DNA from: Croceimicrobium sp965279135
Lineage (GTDB): Bacteria; Bacteroidota; Bacteroidia; Flavobacteriales; Schleiferiaceae
Direction of reading: 5' to 3'
Assembly: GCA_965279135.1 (NCBI GenBank)
Contig: OZ257133.1
Location: 868,001-932,000 of the forward strand
Length of the DNA: 64,000 nt
The position numbers and the translations under genes were made by a program. Below the pieces are notes generated by a model, which was not told where the DNA came from, did no database searches, and was given only the letters and a program-made list of their open reading frames with translations. Position 1 is the first letter of the stretch, and every line of letters starts with the position of its first letter. Positions 42,268-55,900 of the stretch are shown here, piece by piece.

Positions 42268-44892
42268 ATGGACTTAAGTAAACTCACCATAAAATCACAA
42301 CAGGCGGTGCAGCATGCTCAGGCTATGGCCATGGAGCATCAGCATCAAGCCATTCAAACCGGACACCTCTTAAGTGGAATCGCAGAAGCAGATTCTAACA
42401 TTCTGAGCTTCTTCCTGAAGAAGATGGGGGTAAACGAAGCAGCCTTCAATGGCGCTTTAGAAGGTATTGTGCAATCCTACGCAAAGGTGGAAGGTGCACA
42501 GCAATATTTAGATCCAAATGCCAATCAGGTTCTGTTGAAAGCATTTAATAAGGCCAAAGCTCTGAAAGACGAATATGTCGCCTTGGAGCATTTGATTTAT
42601 GCTTTAATGGATGGCAGTGATGCGGTTGCCAGAATGATGAAAGACAGCGGGATGACCAAGGATGCCTGGGACTTGGCTTTAAAGGACCTTCGTAAAGGCA
42701 GCAAGTCCAATTCTGCTTCATCAGAAGAGCAGTACAACGCATTGGATAAGTATGCTAAGAATTTGAATCAATTAGCAGAGGAAGGGAAGCTTGATCCGGT
42801 AATTGGACGGGATGAAGAAATTCGTCGGGTGTTGCAAATCCTTTCTCGTCGTACGAAAAACAACCCTATTCTTATTGGAGAACCGGGGGTAGGTAAAACT
42901 GCGATAGCGGAAGGAATGGCGCATCGTATCATAAAAGGTGATGTACCTGAAAACCTAAAGGACAAGAAGATCTACAGCCTAGATATGGGGGCTTTGGTTG
43001 CAGGAGCAAAGTATAAAGGCGAGTTTGAAGAAAGACTGAAAGCCGTAGTTAAGGAGGTCAGCGAAAGCGATGGTCACCTGGTGCTTTTTATTGATGAAAT
43101 ACATACCCTGGTAGGAGCCGGTGGAGGAGAAGGTGCTATGGATGCAGCTAATATTCTCAAGCCTGCATTGGCGCGCGGTGAATTAAGGGCTATTGGTGCC
43201 ACTACTTTAAATGAGTATCAAAAGTATTTCGAGAAGGATAAGGCGTTGGAACGCCGTTTCCAAAAAGTTCTGGTAACCGAGCCTGATACCGAATCCGCCA
43301 TTTCAATTCTTCGCGGAATTAAGGAACGCTATGAGACCCATCATAAGGTTAGGATAAAAGATGAAGCTATTATCGCCTCTGTAGAGCTCTCCCAACGTTA
43401 TATCTCAGATCGGTTCTTACCGGATAAAGCAATTGACCTTATTGATGAAGCCGCTTCAAAGCTTCGTATGGAAATGAATTCCAAACCGGAGGAGATTGAT
43501 AAGCTAGATCGTAAGATCATGCAGCTAGAGATCGAGCTAGAAGCCATTAAGAGGGAAGGGGATAAGAGCAAGCAAAGTCAGATTAAAGAGGAGCTGGCAG
43601 GGCTGAATGAGGAAAGAGACGGTTTGAATGCCAAATGGGATTCTGAAAAGTCTATCGTGGAAGGTATCCAAGAGGCTAAGGAGGAAATGGAGCAATTGAA
43701 GCTTTCTGCGGAACAAGCTGAACGTTCCGGAGACTATGGCAAGGTGGCTGAAATCCGCTACGGTAAACTTCAGGAAGCTGAATCCAGACTTAAAAAGTTT
43801 GAGCAGGAAGCAGAGGAATTACAAAACCGTAATGCCCTCATTAAAGAGGAAGTTGATTCAGAGGATATTGCTGATGTCGTAAGTCGTTGGACTGGCATTC
43901 CGGTAAGTCGAATGATGGAGTCGGAAAGATTGAAATTACTCCGCTTAGAGAAAGAATTGCATAAGAGAGTGATCGGTCAAGAGGAAGCTATTATGGCCGT
44001 TTCTGATGCGGTCCGTCGCAGTCGCGCTGGTTTACAAGATCAGAATCGACCAATTGGAAGTTTCATCTTCTTTGGAACTACCGGCGTGGGTAAAACCGAG
44101 CTGGCTAAAGCTTTGGCGGAGTTTCTATTTGACGATGACAATGCGATGACTCGAATTGATATGAGTGAATATCAAGAGAGACATTCGGTGAGTCGACTCA
44201 TAGGTGCTCCTCCCGGATACGTTGGTTATGACGAGGGAGGTCAATTGACCGAGGCGGTGCGTCGTAAACCTTATTCAGTTGTTCTTTTGGATGAAATCGA
44301 GAAAGCGCATCCTGATGTGTTTAACATCCTGTTACAAGTCTTGGATGAAGGCCGCTTAACTGATAACAAGGGTAGGGTAGCTGATTTTAAGAACACCATA
44401 GTGATTATGACCTCCAATATGGGATCCAACCTTATCATGGAGCGTTTTGCAGATATAGATGACAATAATCGCTTCGAAGTTTATGAAAATACGCGGGCAG
44501 AGTTGATGCAGGTTCTTCGTCAATCGATGCGACCAGAGTTTTTAAACCGCATCGATGAAACCATAATGTTCCTGCCGCTCAGTAAGGAAGATTTGGTGGA
44601 AATCGTAAAACTTCAATTAGGCGGATTGAAAGAACAGCTCGAAGCCCAACAGATTACCTTAGAGGCTAGTGCTGCTGCTCTACATTATCTGGCTGATGTT
44701 GGCTATGATCCCCAATTCGGCGGGCGACCAGTTAAACGGGTTATTCAGAAGCGAGTATTGAATGAGCTTTCAAAGGGAATTCTTTCCGGTGAAGTTCAGA
44801 AAGATCAAGCGATCCTACTTGATTTGGATAATAAGGATTCTTTGATTTTCACGAATGTCAGTATGGATTTGAATTTAGATCTAGAGGAATAA
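42268..44892 (+). CDS. clpB: ATP-dependent disaggregase ClpB
   Basis: The 874-aa protein has all ClpB parts. There is a Clp N-domain (QAVQHAQAMAMEHQHQAIQTGHLL), NBD1 with Walker A GEPGVGKTAIAEG and Walker B LFIDEIHTLVGAGG, and the coiled-coil middle domain inserted at about 400-520. NBD2 follows with GTTGVGKTELAKALAE, LLDEIEKAHPDVFNILLQVLDEGRLTD and the sensor-2 GGRPVKR. It resolves aggregated proteins with DnaK. The leader shows no CIRCE element that I can see. Identification is certain. Confidence 0.98.
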   Translation: MDLSKLTIKSQQAVQHAQAMAMEHQHQAIQTGHLLSGIAEADSNILSFFLKKMGVNEAAFNGALEGIVQSYAKVEGAQQYLDPNANQVLLKAFNKAKALKDEYVALEHLIYALMDGSDAVARMMKDSGMTKDAWDLALKDLRKGSKSNSASSEEQYNALDKYAKNLNQLAEEGKLDPVIGRDEEIRRVLQILSRRTKNNPILIGEPGVGKTAIAEGMAHRIIKGDVPENLKDKKIYSLDMGALVAGAKYKGEFEERLKAVVKEVSESDGHLVLFIDEIHTLVGAGGGEGAMDAANILKPALARGELRAIGATTLNEYQKYFEKDKALERRFQKVLVTEPDTESAISILRGIKERYETHHKVRIKDEAIIASVELSQRYISDRFLPDKAIDLIDEAASKLRMEMNSKPEEIDKLDRKIMQLEIELEAIKREGDKSKQSQIKEELAGLNEERDGLNAKWDSEKSIVEGIQEAKEEMEQLKLSAEQAERSGDYGKVAEIRYGKLQEAESRLKKFEQEAEELQNRNALIKEEVDSEDIADVVSRWTGIPVSRMMESERLKLLRLEKELHKRVIGQEEAIMAVSDAVRRSRAGLQDQNRPIGSFIFFGTTGVGKTELAKALAEFLFDDDNAMTRIDMSEYQERHSVSRLIGAPPGYVGYDEGGQLTEAVRRKPYSVVLLDEIEKAHPDVFNILLQVLDEGRLTDNKGRVADFKNTIVIMTSNMGSNLIMERFADIDDNNRFEVYENTRAELMQVLRQSMRPEFLNRIDETIMFLPLSKEDLVEIVKLQLGGLKEQLEAQQITLEASAAALHYLADVGYDPQFGGRPVKRVIQKRVLNELSKGILSGEVQKDQAILLDLDNKDSLIFTNVSMDLNLDLEE

Positions 44893-44923
44893 TCCTCCGT
44901 ATAGCTTGATATTATAAAGTCTT

Positions 44924-44956
44924 AAATAGCGATCTTGGAAACCAGGTCGCTATTTT
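44924..44956 (+). terminator. Terminator after clpB
   Basis: AAATAGCGA (44924-44932) pairs with TCGCTATTTT (44947-44956), extended by an inner TTGG/CCA(G) stem with AAA loop, then a T-rich tail. Confidence 0.8.
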
Positions 44957-45235
44957 CATTTTTGTTAATAAGATTTAATTCACCTAAACTACACCTTAAG
45001 TTCTGGTTTTGAGTGAATTTTGATCTCCTAAAGTGAACAAACTTCTGGGGACCTTAATAGGAATAATTATTTCGCTACAAGGATTTGTTTGATTAGATAA
45101 AAGTTATAATTTTATATCCTTAAAACTACCTCCTGATTATAAATATTTGATTACCAGATAATTGAACCGAATGTTCTGGTGATTAGTCAAATAGGATAAG
45201 ATTTTATTTGTAAAAACTAAATTACTGCTTCGCAT
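44957..45235. other. AT-rich leader of the RHS island
   Basis: No gene is seen. The stretch contains ACCAGA (45153-45158) and TCTGGT (45175-45180), a 6-bp inverted repeat, and TTTATTTG at 45203-45210 as a one-mismatch -7 box. It must hold the promoter of the RHS transcription unit. Confidence 0.4.
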
Positions 45236-46918
45236 ATGGATCTAAGTCGATCACGGTATTCTCGTTGGCTTTACTCTCTTTGTTTAATGGTATTCATACC
45301 ACTTGTTTCCAATGCCCAATTGGAGCTTGATAAGCCAGATATATGGACGGTAATGCCGACCATTTCTCATCATACAGGGAGCATTAATCAGCCTAAGCAA
45401 GCCCTTATTGGTAACCATAGAGTGTTGCCTCATGATTCCGTTCAAAGGGTATTCAAAAGGCTTTCAAAGTATAAGGAGAAGGGACACAGTCTCTTCATGG
45501 TAGTCAGGCCCTTATACAATAATCCCAGTGGTAAAATATACTTTCGATACAAGGGTTTAGAGATTAATGATTCTAAAATTCTATATCGAGGTGCGGGTCG
45601 TGAATTCCAACCTAGCCCTGATCGACCTTTGATATTATCAGCTTCATTTCCGGCACATGAGCGAAGGGGTGGAAAGACAGCCATTCCAGACCTGGACTCC
45701 ACCTTATTTGAAGTAGCAGAGATTGTATTTTATAATCGCTTTCTTTCTAAGTCGGAAATGCGTTTGATGGAAACCTATCTTTCCTTAAAGTATTCCATTC
45801 CCACAACTGAAAATGAGGATAAGGTTTTAAGAAGTTATCCGACCGATTCCTCTGCCGCTTACTACTGGAGTCCTAGTCGCGATCGAGTATATGATCGTGA
45901 AGTAATTGCCTTGGGAAGTTTTCCATTTTCAGGTCTACAGCAGACTCAAACCGTAGCCTATCATGATGATTCCTTAATCATCGCTCTGGACGAAATAGTA
46001 CCACTTGGTCAAATGCCGATTAAGCCCATTCAGGAATCTTCTTTCCTGGTCATGTCGAAGAGGATTAATCAGAGTAGCGTATTTGATTGCGAATTGCATC
46101 TAAACCAGCAATTCCCAATTACCGCCTGGCGACTGCGAACACAGAATTTCCAGGCCACGGCGGATAGTCTTCGCATCTATTATCCGAATCATCAGCAATC
46201 AACATTTAATGATACGCTGATCCTTACTGATGGTATCGATACCTTGGATTTGCGGGCGCTACAGATGGGTTCCGACTTATCTATATCCTTAGCATTAAGC
46301 GGTTTAAAAGCCAATCGAGTATATCGCTTCAGAGTGCGCAGCAATGCCTGTAATGATACCGCCAGTATTTCAATGACGCCTCAGGGTTCTGGTTTGATGG
46401 CGCTTAAGGTGGATCCGAATATTTTGCCGCTAGAAGTAGAAGTATCTTCCATCCAAACGGAGAATCAGTACGATACCATTATGTACGAGAATCCCTTGAT
46501 GATTCAGAGTGGTGGAGGGCAATACAATGTTTGGCTTAGAAATGAGGAAGGAGCCTTGCAGAGTGATTTTCTAATCGCCGGAAATGATTCGGCTCAGGAA
46601 GGCATTCGCTTTATCTCGGCCCAGGACTTTAAGCAAGAAGAGGATCTAGCCTTAGGTCAAAAGATTGTCGTGTACCCGAATCCTGGCTTTAGTGGAGAAA
46701 AAGCCCAGTTTGAATTTCATGGATTTCCGATGGATGATAATCTCGATGTCCAGGTTTTCGATCCTCAAGGTCGCTTAATCCACCAGGAGAATCTTCTTAT
46801 TCAGTCCGATCTGCAGCGTTGGGAATTTACCTTGGGTATTCCAGGTTCTTACAATTTTACCTTCCGCAATAAGGACAAAGCCTATAACCAGAAACTGATC
46901 GCAAAAAAACGCTTCTAA
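45236..46918 (+). CDS. T9SS-type secreted protein preceding the RHS toxin gene
   Basis: A 560-aa protein with a signal peptide (SRWLYSLCLMVFIPLVSNAQ). A LamG/concanavalin-like N-terminal part ends in the typical EVAEIVFYNRFLSKSEMRLMETYLSLKY, a phrase that closes such domains in Bacteroidota surface proteins. The C-terminal 90 residues (VVYPNPGFSGEKAQFEF...VFDPQGRLIHQE...GSYNFTF) are a T9SS sorting domain. The RHS gene begins 7 nt after its stop, so they are co-expressed; it may help export, anchor or display the RHS protein. That role is inference. Confidence 0.78.
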   Translation: MDLSRSRYSRWLYSLCLMVFIPLVSNAQLELDKPDIWTVMPTISHHTGSINQPKQALIGNHRVLPHDSVQRVFKRLSKYKEKGHSLFMVVRPLYNNPSGKIYFRYKGLEINDSKILYRGAGREFQPSPDRPLILSASFPAHERRGGKTAIPDLDSTLFEVAEIVFYNRFLSKSEMRLMETYLSLKYSIPTTENEDKVLRSYPTDSSAAYYWSPSRDRVYDREVIALGSFPFSGLQQTQTVAYHDDSLIIALDEIVPLGQMPIKPIQESSFLVMSKRINQSSVFDCELHLNQQFPITAWRLRTQNFQATADSLRIYYPNHQQSTFNDTLILTDGIDTLDLRALQMGSDLSISLALSGLKANRVYRFRVRSNACNDTASISMTPQGSGLMALKVDPNILPLEVEVSSIQTENQYDTIMYENPLMIQSGGGQYNVWLRNEEGALQSDFLIAGNDSAQEGIRFISAQDFKQEEDLALGQKIVVYPNPGFSGEKAQFEFHGFPMDDNLDVQVFDPQGRLIHQENLLIQSDLQRWEFTLGIPGSYNFTFRNKDKAYNQKLIAKKRF

Positions 46919-46925
46919 AACCGAT

Positions 46926-49900
46926 ATGAAAACTGATTTCACAACCCGTCTCGCTTCCCTTCTTCTTATTTTCTTTTTCGTTTACAATGATCTACACGCC
47001 AGTGCCTATGCTTTGCGTAATTGGGATCATTTAGTTCAGATAGCGGAGGAGAATTTAGATCAGGAATTGAATTTTTCTACTTTAAGCTCTAGGACTAATT
47101 CAACTTTGGAAGCTACTCCCAAGCAGATTCAGACTAAAATATCCAAGCCTGATGCGCTTCCCAATACCCTTTCAGCTCAAAACTCTTTTAGTGTTAGTGC
47201 TTTAGAGGCTACCGGTCGGATTGGCTTAGAGTTACATATGCCTATTAATGATCCGGCAAATGATATCTTCAATTTTATATTACCGGAAGACTTCAATAAT
47301 AGAGAGTGGTCATCGGTTTATCTGCGGTATCGCTTAAAAGGATTAGTGGATGGCAAGGGTCTGGCTAAAAGCTTCAACTCTCAGGAAACCTTCGGATCAC
47401 GAAGTTTGGAGATAGATGATCAGTGGAAAGAAGTTACAGAAAAGGTCTCAGCTTCCGATTTAAAGGCGGGGAGAAATTATCTGCGTTTTACAATTCCTAA
47501 TGGCTTAGGACTAACGGTAGAACTAAGTGATGTAGAATTGGAGTTTAACCGTTTGGCGGATGGAGTTATCGAATCACCTCGCTTAGAACGAGTTGTAACG
47601 GTTGATTCTGATTTGTTCCGCACATTACCCGAAATGGATAATGCCTCTGCCTTTCGCCTCCGAGAAGTAGAAATGCCGGCCATACCTGAAGGCCTTATCA
47701 ATATTACTTCTGGTGCAAAAGCCTATCAACCTTCAGCCGAGGTGGCTGCCCAGGCGGAATTCATTGGCTTTAAATTGAACCTGGGGAATAACATTCAAAG
47801 AAAATTAGGAGAGCTACAGATCTTCTATTTTGATTATGATCTAAAGTCCTGGCAGGGGGTAAAGATTGATTCCATCGATACCCAGGGAGAAATTGCCTTT
47901 GTGCCCAATAAAGGGCAGACTCAATATTTCGGTGCTTTAATCAAATCACCAGAAATGCCAGAGGCCAGTGCTTTTGCCCCAACGATGATTCAGGATATTG
48001 AGGCGGCAAATCCGGCGACCGGAATCAATCTCATGCAAGCCCCTGATATCAGTAGAACAGGAGAAGCGAGTATTTCCTATCCATTGGAGCTTCCTGCAGG
48101 ACGAAATGGTTTACAACCTCAAGTGGCCCTTAACTATAATTCTGAAGGTAAAAGCTCTTGGGCTGGTTATGGCTGGAATGTTCGTTTACCGAGTATTTCG
48201 GTTGATACGAAATGGGGAGTTCCCACTTTTGATGCAGTGGTGCAAACTGAAATGTACACCATAAATGGCGAGCCGCTTTTTGAAGAGGGAGCCAATCGTA
48301 GTAATAGAAATAAATACAATCGCCAGAGCGGTAATGTCTTGTTCTTCGAAAAGACCAGAACTTCGTATCGTAAAGTAGAACGGATAGGGAATGATCCAAG
48401 AACCTATTACTGGAAGGTTACTGAAACTTCCGGGACCGAGTATTATTATGGACATTATACCCAATCATTTCAATATACGGATGCTTCTGGAACCCAAACC
48501 TTAAATGCAGCTGATGCCAAGATTACCAATTTTGGAGGGGATGTAGTTAAATGGAATTTAACGCAGGTAGTTGACGTTAATGGTAATACTGTTGTTTATG
48601 AATACGATAAGGGATCCTATGCTTCAGGTCCCAGTATACCATCTAACAGTCCCTTAATAGATGGGGTGTACCAATATCCTCGATCAATCTTCTACACCGG
48701 AACAGAGTCCAGCGCTGACCTCGGTAATTACAGGGTCTTGTTTAATCGAAATGCCTCGCTTCGTTTAGATCCCAGCATCGATATGAGGTTTGGGGCGAAA
48801 TTGGTTGATGCAGAGCTGCTAGACAAAGTGGAGGTACATTTCAAAATGTCGGGCAGCACTCAATACAATTCATTAGTTAAAGCTTTTAGATTAGACTATA
48901 AAACTCTTTCAAATGCTCAGGAGCGTGTGGAATGGCAATACAAGTCAATCCTGGAAGCATTAGCGGAGGAACGCGGTGGCTCGGAATTCTACAAGCACGA
49001 TTTTGAATACAAGTCTGGGGCAATGACCTTCAATTCTACCCCGGAAAAGGTGGAGATCAATCCTTATGATGATCGTTTGTTTGATGATTTGGTGTCTGAT
49101 TTGATCGAGTTTTTACCAGGGGGGAATGTTTTCTCAAAAGTCTTCTTCCCCAGCCCTCTAGGAACCTCAACCACTAGAACACACGCTTTCGAAGGATCAG
49201 TAGGTTTTGGATGGGTTCTAGCAAAGGTGAAATTTAGTAAGAACATGACCTTTAGCGGCGTTGTTGGGGGAACTAATGGTTCAAGTCAGGTTAAAACCAA
49301 GTTGATGGATATGAACGCTGATGGTTTACCTGATCTGCTAAGAACACAATCAAGGGGTAACGACGCTTCTTACTACTATTATCCCATGCGTAAGGATGAG
49401 CAGGGCGAATACTATTTCGGAAGTGAAGTTGATCTAAACAACGATGGACTTTATTATACCAACAGCTCTAGTACGAAAATTGGTTTCGACGCCGTTGCCC
49501 AGTTTACTGCATTTGGGGTTGGAGCGGTTATCTCTTACGCTAGAAATTGGGTTTGGACTCATAGTTCTGTAGATTCTTACTTGATAGACTATAATCAGGA
49601 TGGAATAATGGACGTAGTTAAGCCTCATAACGGAGGAAGTTACGTCCATTTTGGCTCCCTGGATCTAAACACTGGCGAATTAACCTTTAATCCTAATAGT
49701 AATACCAGCTTAAGTCCGATTTTGAATACGGGAACGGCTCCATCTTTTAATGATCCTGAAGCAGAACCCATAATGGGACTGGAAATAGTAAGAGCCTGGC
49801 AAGCCCCGGAAACGGGTCTAATTAATATTACGGGTACAGCCAGTTTAACTCCTGATGCAATCGGAGAAGTTGAGGTAGCTATTCAGAAAAACTCAAATTA

Positions 49901-52900
49901 TATCCCGAGTAACGGTTTTCAATCTGTAACGAGTTCATCATCTTTTACACCATCTATTACCAATTATCAGGTGAATAAGGGTGATATTTTGATGTTTAGA
50001 ATTCGTTCTGGTGCTAACAGCTACATGGATCAGTTGACCTGGAATCCTCAAATCAACTATACTGACCCTGGCCTCGCTGCAAGATTAGATGGAGCAGGTA
50101 ATGAGCTTCTAAACACTTCGGCCAATGACGGATTTTTACTTTCAGGGCATGAAGGTGCAATGGTAACTGCTAATCAAAGGGCTTTCATTAATTGGGACCC
50201 TTTTAACATTCCTGTGTTAAGTGATGATATTCAGCTAAGAATAAGTATCACTGGAATTGATGTGAGCTCTACCGATAGTAACTCAGTATATAGAGCGGTG
50301 TTTTATAAGGATGTAGCTGCAGGAACCGGCCCAACCACAATTCAGGCTCTTCCCAGTGAGTTTACTGATTACAGCGGATCAGGGGCGATTTTAAATCACT
50401 TGGGTATCCCCAATAACATGCCTTCCATTCCCCCGGGTCTAACGCCAGAGGAGTTGGCGAATATCCATTACTATGTGCTTTTTAGCGTCGTTTCTACTTC
50501 TAATGTTAATTGGAAATTGATTAATTGGCGCCCTAGAATTGAGATCGGATTTGATGCCTGTGGAATTGAAGGTTTTAAGAAGCGATTTCCAGCGGTTAAG
50601 TATCGCACTTTTAACAGAATCACAAAGACCACTCCTTTCTATGACGGTGGTTTTGCCGGCGCAACTAATGCTCGGTTATGGCCGACTTTTGCTAGCAGTC
50701 TTGTTACAACTGAGCTTACTACAATCAACCGAGAAAATGCCCATGCTTACTTAGTTATCAAATCTGGAAATAATCTAGTTACCAAGGCAAGGGTTAATTT
50801 CAATAAGAGTACAGGAAGCACTACGGTGTACACTACTGATGCGCCAGGTAAGGCGGTAAGTTTAATTACTTCGGCAACTGCTAGCCCTGGACTCTATAGC
50901 TTCAACCCAAACAATATCAATAACCTGAATGAGGTCTATTTCGAGTGGTATTCACCTTTTCCTGAGTTAAATACTCTTTTAAAGCAAGGGACGCTTACCT
51001 TGTACAATCTGGGTACTTCGAGTTCTATTGCGACCGTTTCTAATTATCAGGTCTTTGAACGAAACATGACCTATTTCTCAGATCCCTGGTTGCAGTGGGG
51101 AAGTTTTGCATGGAATGATTTGGACCGAATCTCCAATAATCCAATTAACCTATTCGAAATGGTTCCGGCAACGGAATCTGTAGGTCGAAACAATCGAATG
51201 GAGGACATGGAAAATCCGGTGTCTGAGGATTTTGATGTTCTTTTTGGAGCTTCCAGTGAACCGGAGTTCAAATTCAATATGTTGAAAGCCGTTAGAGGTG
51301 AAGATTCTGCGATTACCAGATCTTATACCAGTGATGCGGTTGGTGATAATTCAGTGAATCCTGCACTAATGGATCGTTATAGTGCTTATGGTTCTCATGC
51401 TGGTGTATATGGTGAAACCAATCTAAGCATTCCCTACCTACTTTCTCAACCGGATAAAAGGGTTATCAGTAATGCCGCGCCATCAGGAAATGATATCGCA
51501 AGAGCGATTAGTTTAGTTTCTACTGGCAAAACATTAGGGTACACCTTTTCAGCTGGAATTAGTTATGATAAGGTTCCGGAGTTAGATGTCGATGGTGCTT
51601 ATGGTAAAGACATTGAAGGGCCCGATTATTTTAGACAGGAAATCACCCGAATGTCTGACCTTAATGGCGATGGCTTTCCAGAGATATGGGAAGGAGATGA
51701 TATCATCGTGCACTATACTGATCCTCGTGGTGGTTCCTTGGGGACCGTAAACCTGGGCCCTGGACCAAAGAATAATTCAGTTGTTGATAAGCAGGGTACG
51801 CTTGGTCTAGGATACACTTTAAATGAGGATGCACTAAATCTAACAGAGCGTGCTGAATCAACCGGTGGAGCCCCTAGTGGTGTTTTTCAAACTTTAATGA
51901 AAAACGTAGGTATGAGTGCTTCCTATCAGGTTGGTGTAAATGTGATCAGTAAGCAATGGCAGGATATTAACGGAGATGGATTAGCTGATCTCATTACGGA
52001 AGACGCGAATGATAATGTAGATGTTTTACTAAATAGTGGATATGGCTTTGATATTGCCGGACCGAAACGTTTCGCTGACAACCACAAACGCACCACTAAT
52101 GTATCCGTGTCCATTAATTCTACTTTTAGCCAGCCTATAAGCAATGCGCTTATGTTGATAGCGTCGGACGCTTTGAAGGAGGTTCTTTCAAGAATTGAGA
52201 CCAAGAATAAAAGTTTCACATTTGGCTTAGCCGATAATCGCTCCTCCACTTCCAGTAATTCATTTTTAAGTGATGTAAACGGTGATGGATTGCCAGATAG
52301 AATAGTACAGGATCAAGTTCTCAATTATAATTTTAAAGTTTTCTTGAACCTTGGAAATGGCTTTGCCACAGATGCCTTGCAGTTCAATGGTGGAGTACCA
52401 ACTCGATTAGAGCAGAATAATTCTGCTTCAATAAGCGCTGGTGCTCACGGTACAGTTGCCTTTCCAGTTGGTTCTCCTGGTATTGGGGTCTTTAAATTGG
52501 CTATTCAAGGTGGATATAGTTACGCCTATGGTGCTGATTTCAAGAATAGCTCTTTCATGGATTTTAATGGGGATGGAGCGGCTGATATAGTTGATTTAGC
52601 CAACGACAATAGTGTTTTGGTCTATTACAATAAGTCCAATGATGCGCTTCGTCTCAAACGAGTTAACAATCCATTAGGAGGACATTTCACTCTTGAATAT
52701 GAGCTTGAAGGAAATAAGCATGGCTATTATACATCCGTAGTTAAAACAGAGCAGAGCGATCCGGATGAGGATGTTTTTTGGGACATGCCTTTTGCAAAAT
52801 GGGTTTTAAGCAAAGTGGAGATTCACGACGGGGTAGATGTTTTAGACGGAGCTAATGATTTAGATGGTGTAGACCGTCAAATATTCACTTATCATTACGA

Positions 52901-55900
52901 TGCCGGAGTGCGAAGTAGAAGGGAAAGAGATTTCTTAGGTTTTAGCCGAATCGAAAAAAGATCAGAGGCTCTGCAGTTTGCAGTAACCCAGGTGAAACCA
53001 ATGCAGCATGCGCTTTTCATAAACCACCCTACTTGTTGGCTAGAAAGGTCCAATGACCCGAAATATGCGCTCCGTACCTATTCGGATGTAAAGATTTTTG
53101 AATCCCTGGATGCTAATGATTTTCAATCCAGAAAGGAATTTGAATACAAAAACGGTGTACTCAAGGCTTCCTTCAAGTTTTTGGACTATGCTGTTTACCA
53201 GCATTATACATTCAACACTGACGATCCGGAATGTCAAGTTTTAAACCTTGGCCAATCCGAAATCTCGCAAGTTGATCGCTATCGACACACCCTCAGTAAA
53301 GATGAGTATCGTTATGATTTCTATCAAGTAAATGTGAATGACGGTACAATAGTGTTTGATGTACAAGCAGACGCACTTAAGTCAGTCAATTTTGCCACTT
53401 TCGGCGAGACTGGTACCATATTCCCGGCTGTGGTTAAGTCATTCAGTTATACCTATCCTGAAGTAGATACCACAATGGCTTTTTATGCTACTGCCCAAAA
53501 TCCGGTTAATTATCTCATGGCTACCGAAAATGAAGCTGAATATGATGTGTACTACAATATTACCCAGTATACCCTAGGAGCGGCAAATGCTCAAAACACC
53601 TTTACCAGAGTTCCGGTTAAAACGACTAACTACAACAAAATTGAAGAATATCCCACTTCTGTAGATGTTCGATTAGCTCCGGATGGAAGTGGTGGCTTCG
53701 TGTTTGAGGTGATTAACCCTTATGGCACCGCACTGCTAATTCCAAATGCTAGAAAAGGTTATGTGACTTTTGATCTACAGGCTCCTGCCGGGTATGATGT
53801 TTATCGATTATATCTGCGGGAAGATTTGCTAGACGAGACCTGCGGAATTACCCGAATCTCTAATGAAACAGGAGTTCCAATTCCAGTGGTGTTTAAGCGA
53901 ACAGTGCCAAAATCGATCATTGTTTATGAAGACAACCTAAACCAGGTCCTCACTGCGGAAATCATAGCTAAAATGGAATATCATTCTGCTCCTCTAGCCC
54001 ATACTACCAGAACTAATTTAGTGAGTTCCCACAGGGTCTATTTGGGTAGTGATGCCAATCCGGTTGAGCGTCTTACTAACTCATCAATTGATACAAAAGG
54101 AAGGATCACCCAGATTGATCAGGTATTGGCCAGTTTAGCGACTAACAATACTGCTTCCACCAACATTACTTACAATGCGAATGGTTTGGTGTCCAGGATG
54201 GATTATCCTGAGAATAATACCGGACAGAGGATGTATATCGAGCTCAATTATGATTCGCATCAGGATCATTTAGTTACCAGTGTAGGAAATGCTTATGGAG
54301 AAAGTTCTTGCAATATCTATTCGGAGGATGGTAGCGCCCTATTGCTGCAAACTATTGATATAAATGGTCATCCGATGCGAACTGTCTATGACGATAAGTA
54401 TCGTCCGATCGAGATTTATGGTCCGCTAGAATTGAGCGCGAGTACCATTGAACCGGCAATTGTTTTTGAATATCATCCTGAAGGTTTAAATCGATCACCT
54501 TCTAATCCAAATACAAATGAATGGGTTGCTTATGCCATAACCCGTCATAACATCAATGCGGCTCATACTCCAAATGGCGCCTATACTTTACCTGCTTGTT
54601 CCACCTTGGTAGATGTATCTTCATTCACTGGAACCTTCAGCAGTGCGAATACTCTAGAGACGGCTACTTTCATTGATGGCAATGGAAAAACTGTACAGGT
54701 TAAAAAAGAGGCAGCCTGGGATAATGGGACCAGTTTAGATAGAAACTTCGAAGTCTCGGGATTCAGTTCAGTAAATATCTACGGATTACCAGTTGTAAAT
54801 AGAATTACTTTCCTGGATCCTGCAAGTAAGGCTACTTCAGCCAATCTTGCTACCTTAAGTGTAAATCCATCAGAAGATATATCTGTAAATCGATATGATT
54901 ATGCCAGTAGAGTGGATAGAGTTAAGACTAAAAAAGATTTTTCTAGCCCATTGACCCCATTGACCACTATTCTCTATGAGTGGGAATCTACTGGTCCGCT
55001 TTTCGCGGTTGATAATACGAGCCAGAATGTTCGGGTAAGATCTCTTTCCGATGCATTGGGACGTACATTGAAAGAGGAGCGATATCGAGGCGGTGGTGCT
55101 CTGGCAGAGATTACTGAGTATGATATTGATGCTTTGGGGCAAACCAGAAGGTATAAGAGTCCGGCCACTACAAATTGGGTAAGCTATGATTATGATGAAT
55201 TTGGCCGACAGAAGCAAGAGGATCATGTAGATAGGGGAATAACCAACTTCAAATATGATTTGGCGAGTAACCTATTGCAATCAACCAATGCTGATTTAGA
55301 GACGATCACTAATACTTACAATTTTAATCGATTGTTAAGCAGTAGTCACTCCAAGACCGGTCCAGTCAACGACCTTGAGATTACTTACGGAACTAAAGGG
55401 GACGGAAAGAATGGGGCAGGTAAGGTGACCCGAATAATTCAAGGAACCAGCTTCAAAACGGAGAACTATAAATATGATGTACTAGGTAATTTGATCTTTG
55501 AGGAAAAGAGTATCAATATACCTCAAGCAGGCACTCAAACCTTCCTTACCGAGTTTCAGTATGACACCTGGGGTAGGTTAGTTGAAATGACTTACCCGGA
55601 TTACGAAAAGGTCTTTTATCATTATTGCTCAACTGGCGAATTGGCTTCAGTTTCAGCGCAACGTTTAAACCCAATCACTCCGGCACCAGTGTATCTATTG
55701 GCAGAGGAAATTCGCTACGATGGTTTTGGTAATATGACCGAATACAAATATGGAAATCAAGCACGTACCATTAAAACCTTTGACAAAACCACCAGAAGGC
55801 TAACTGTAGCAGAGGTTAAAGTGCATGATGCAACAGGTACAGGTACCCCAATCCTCAATAAAACCTTTGATTACCAGCTTAATGGTAATATTGATAAGAT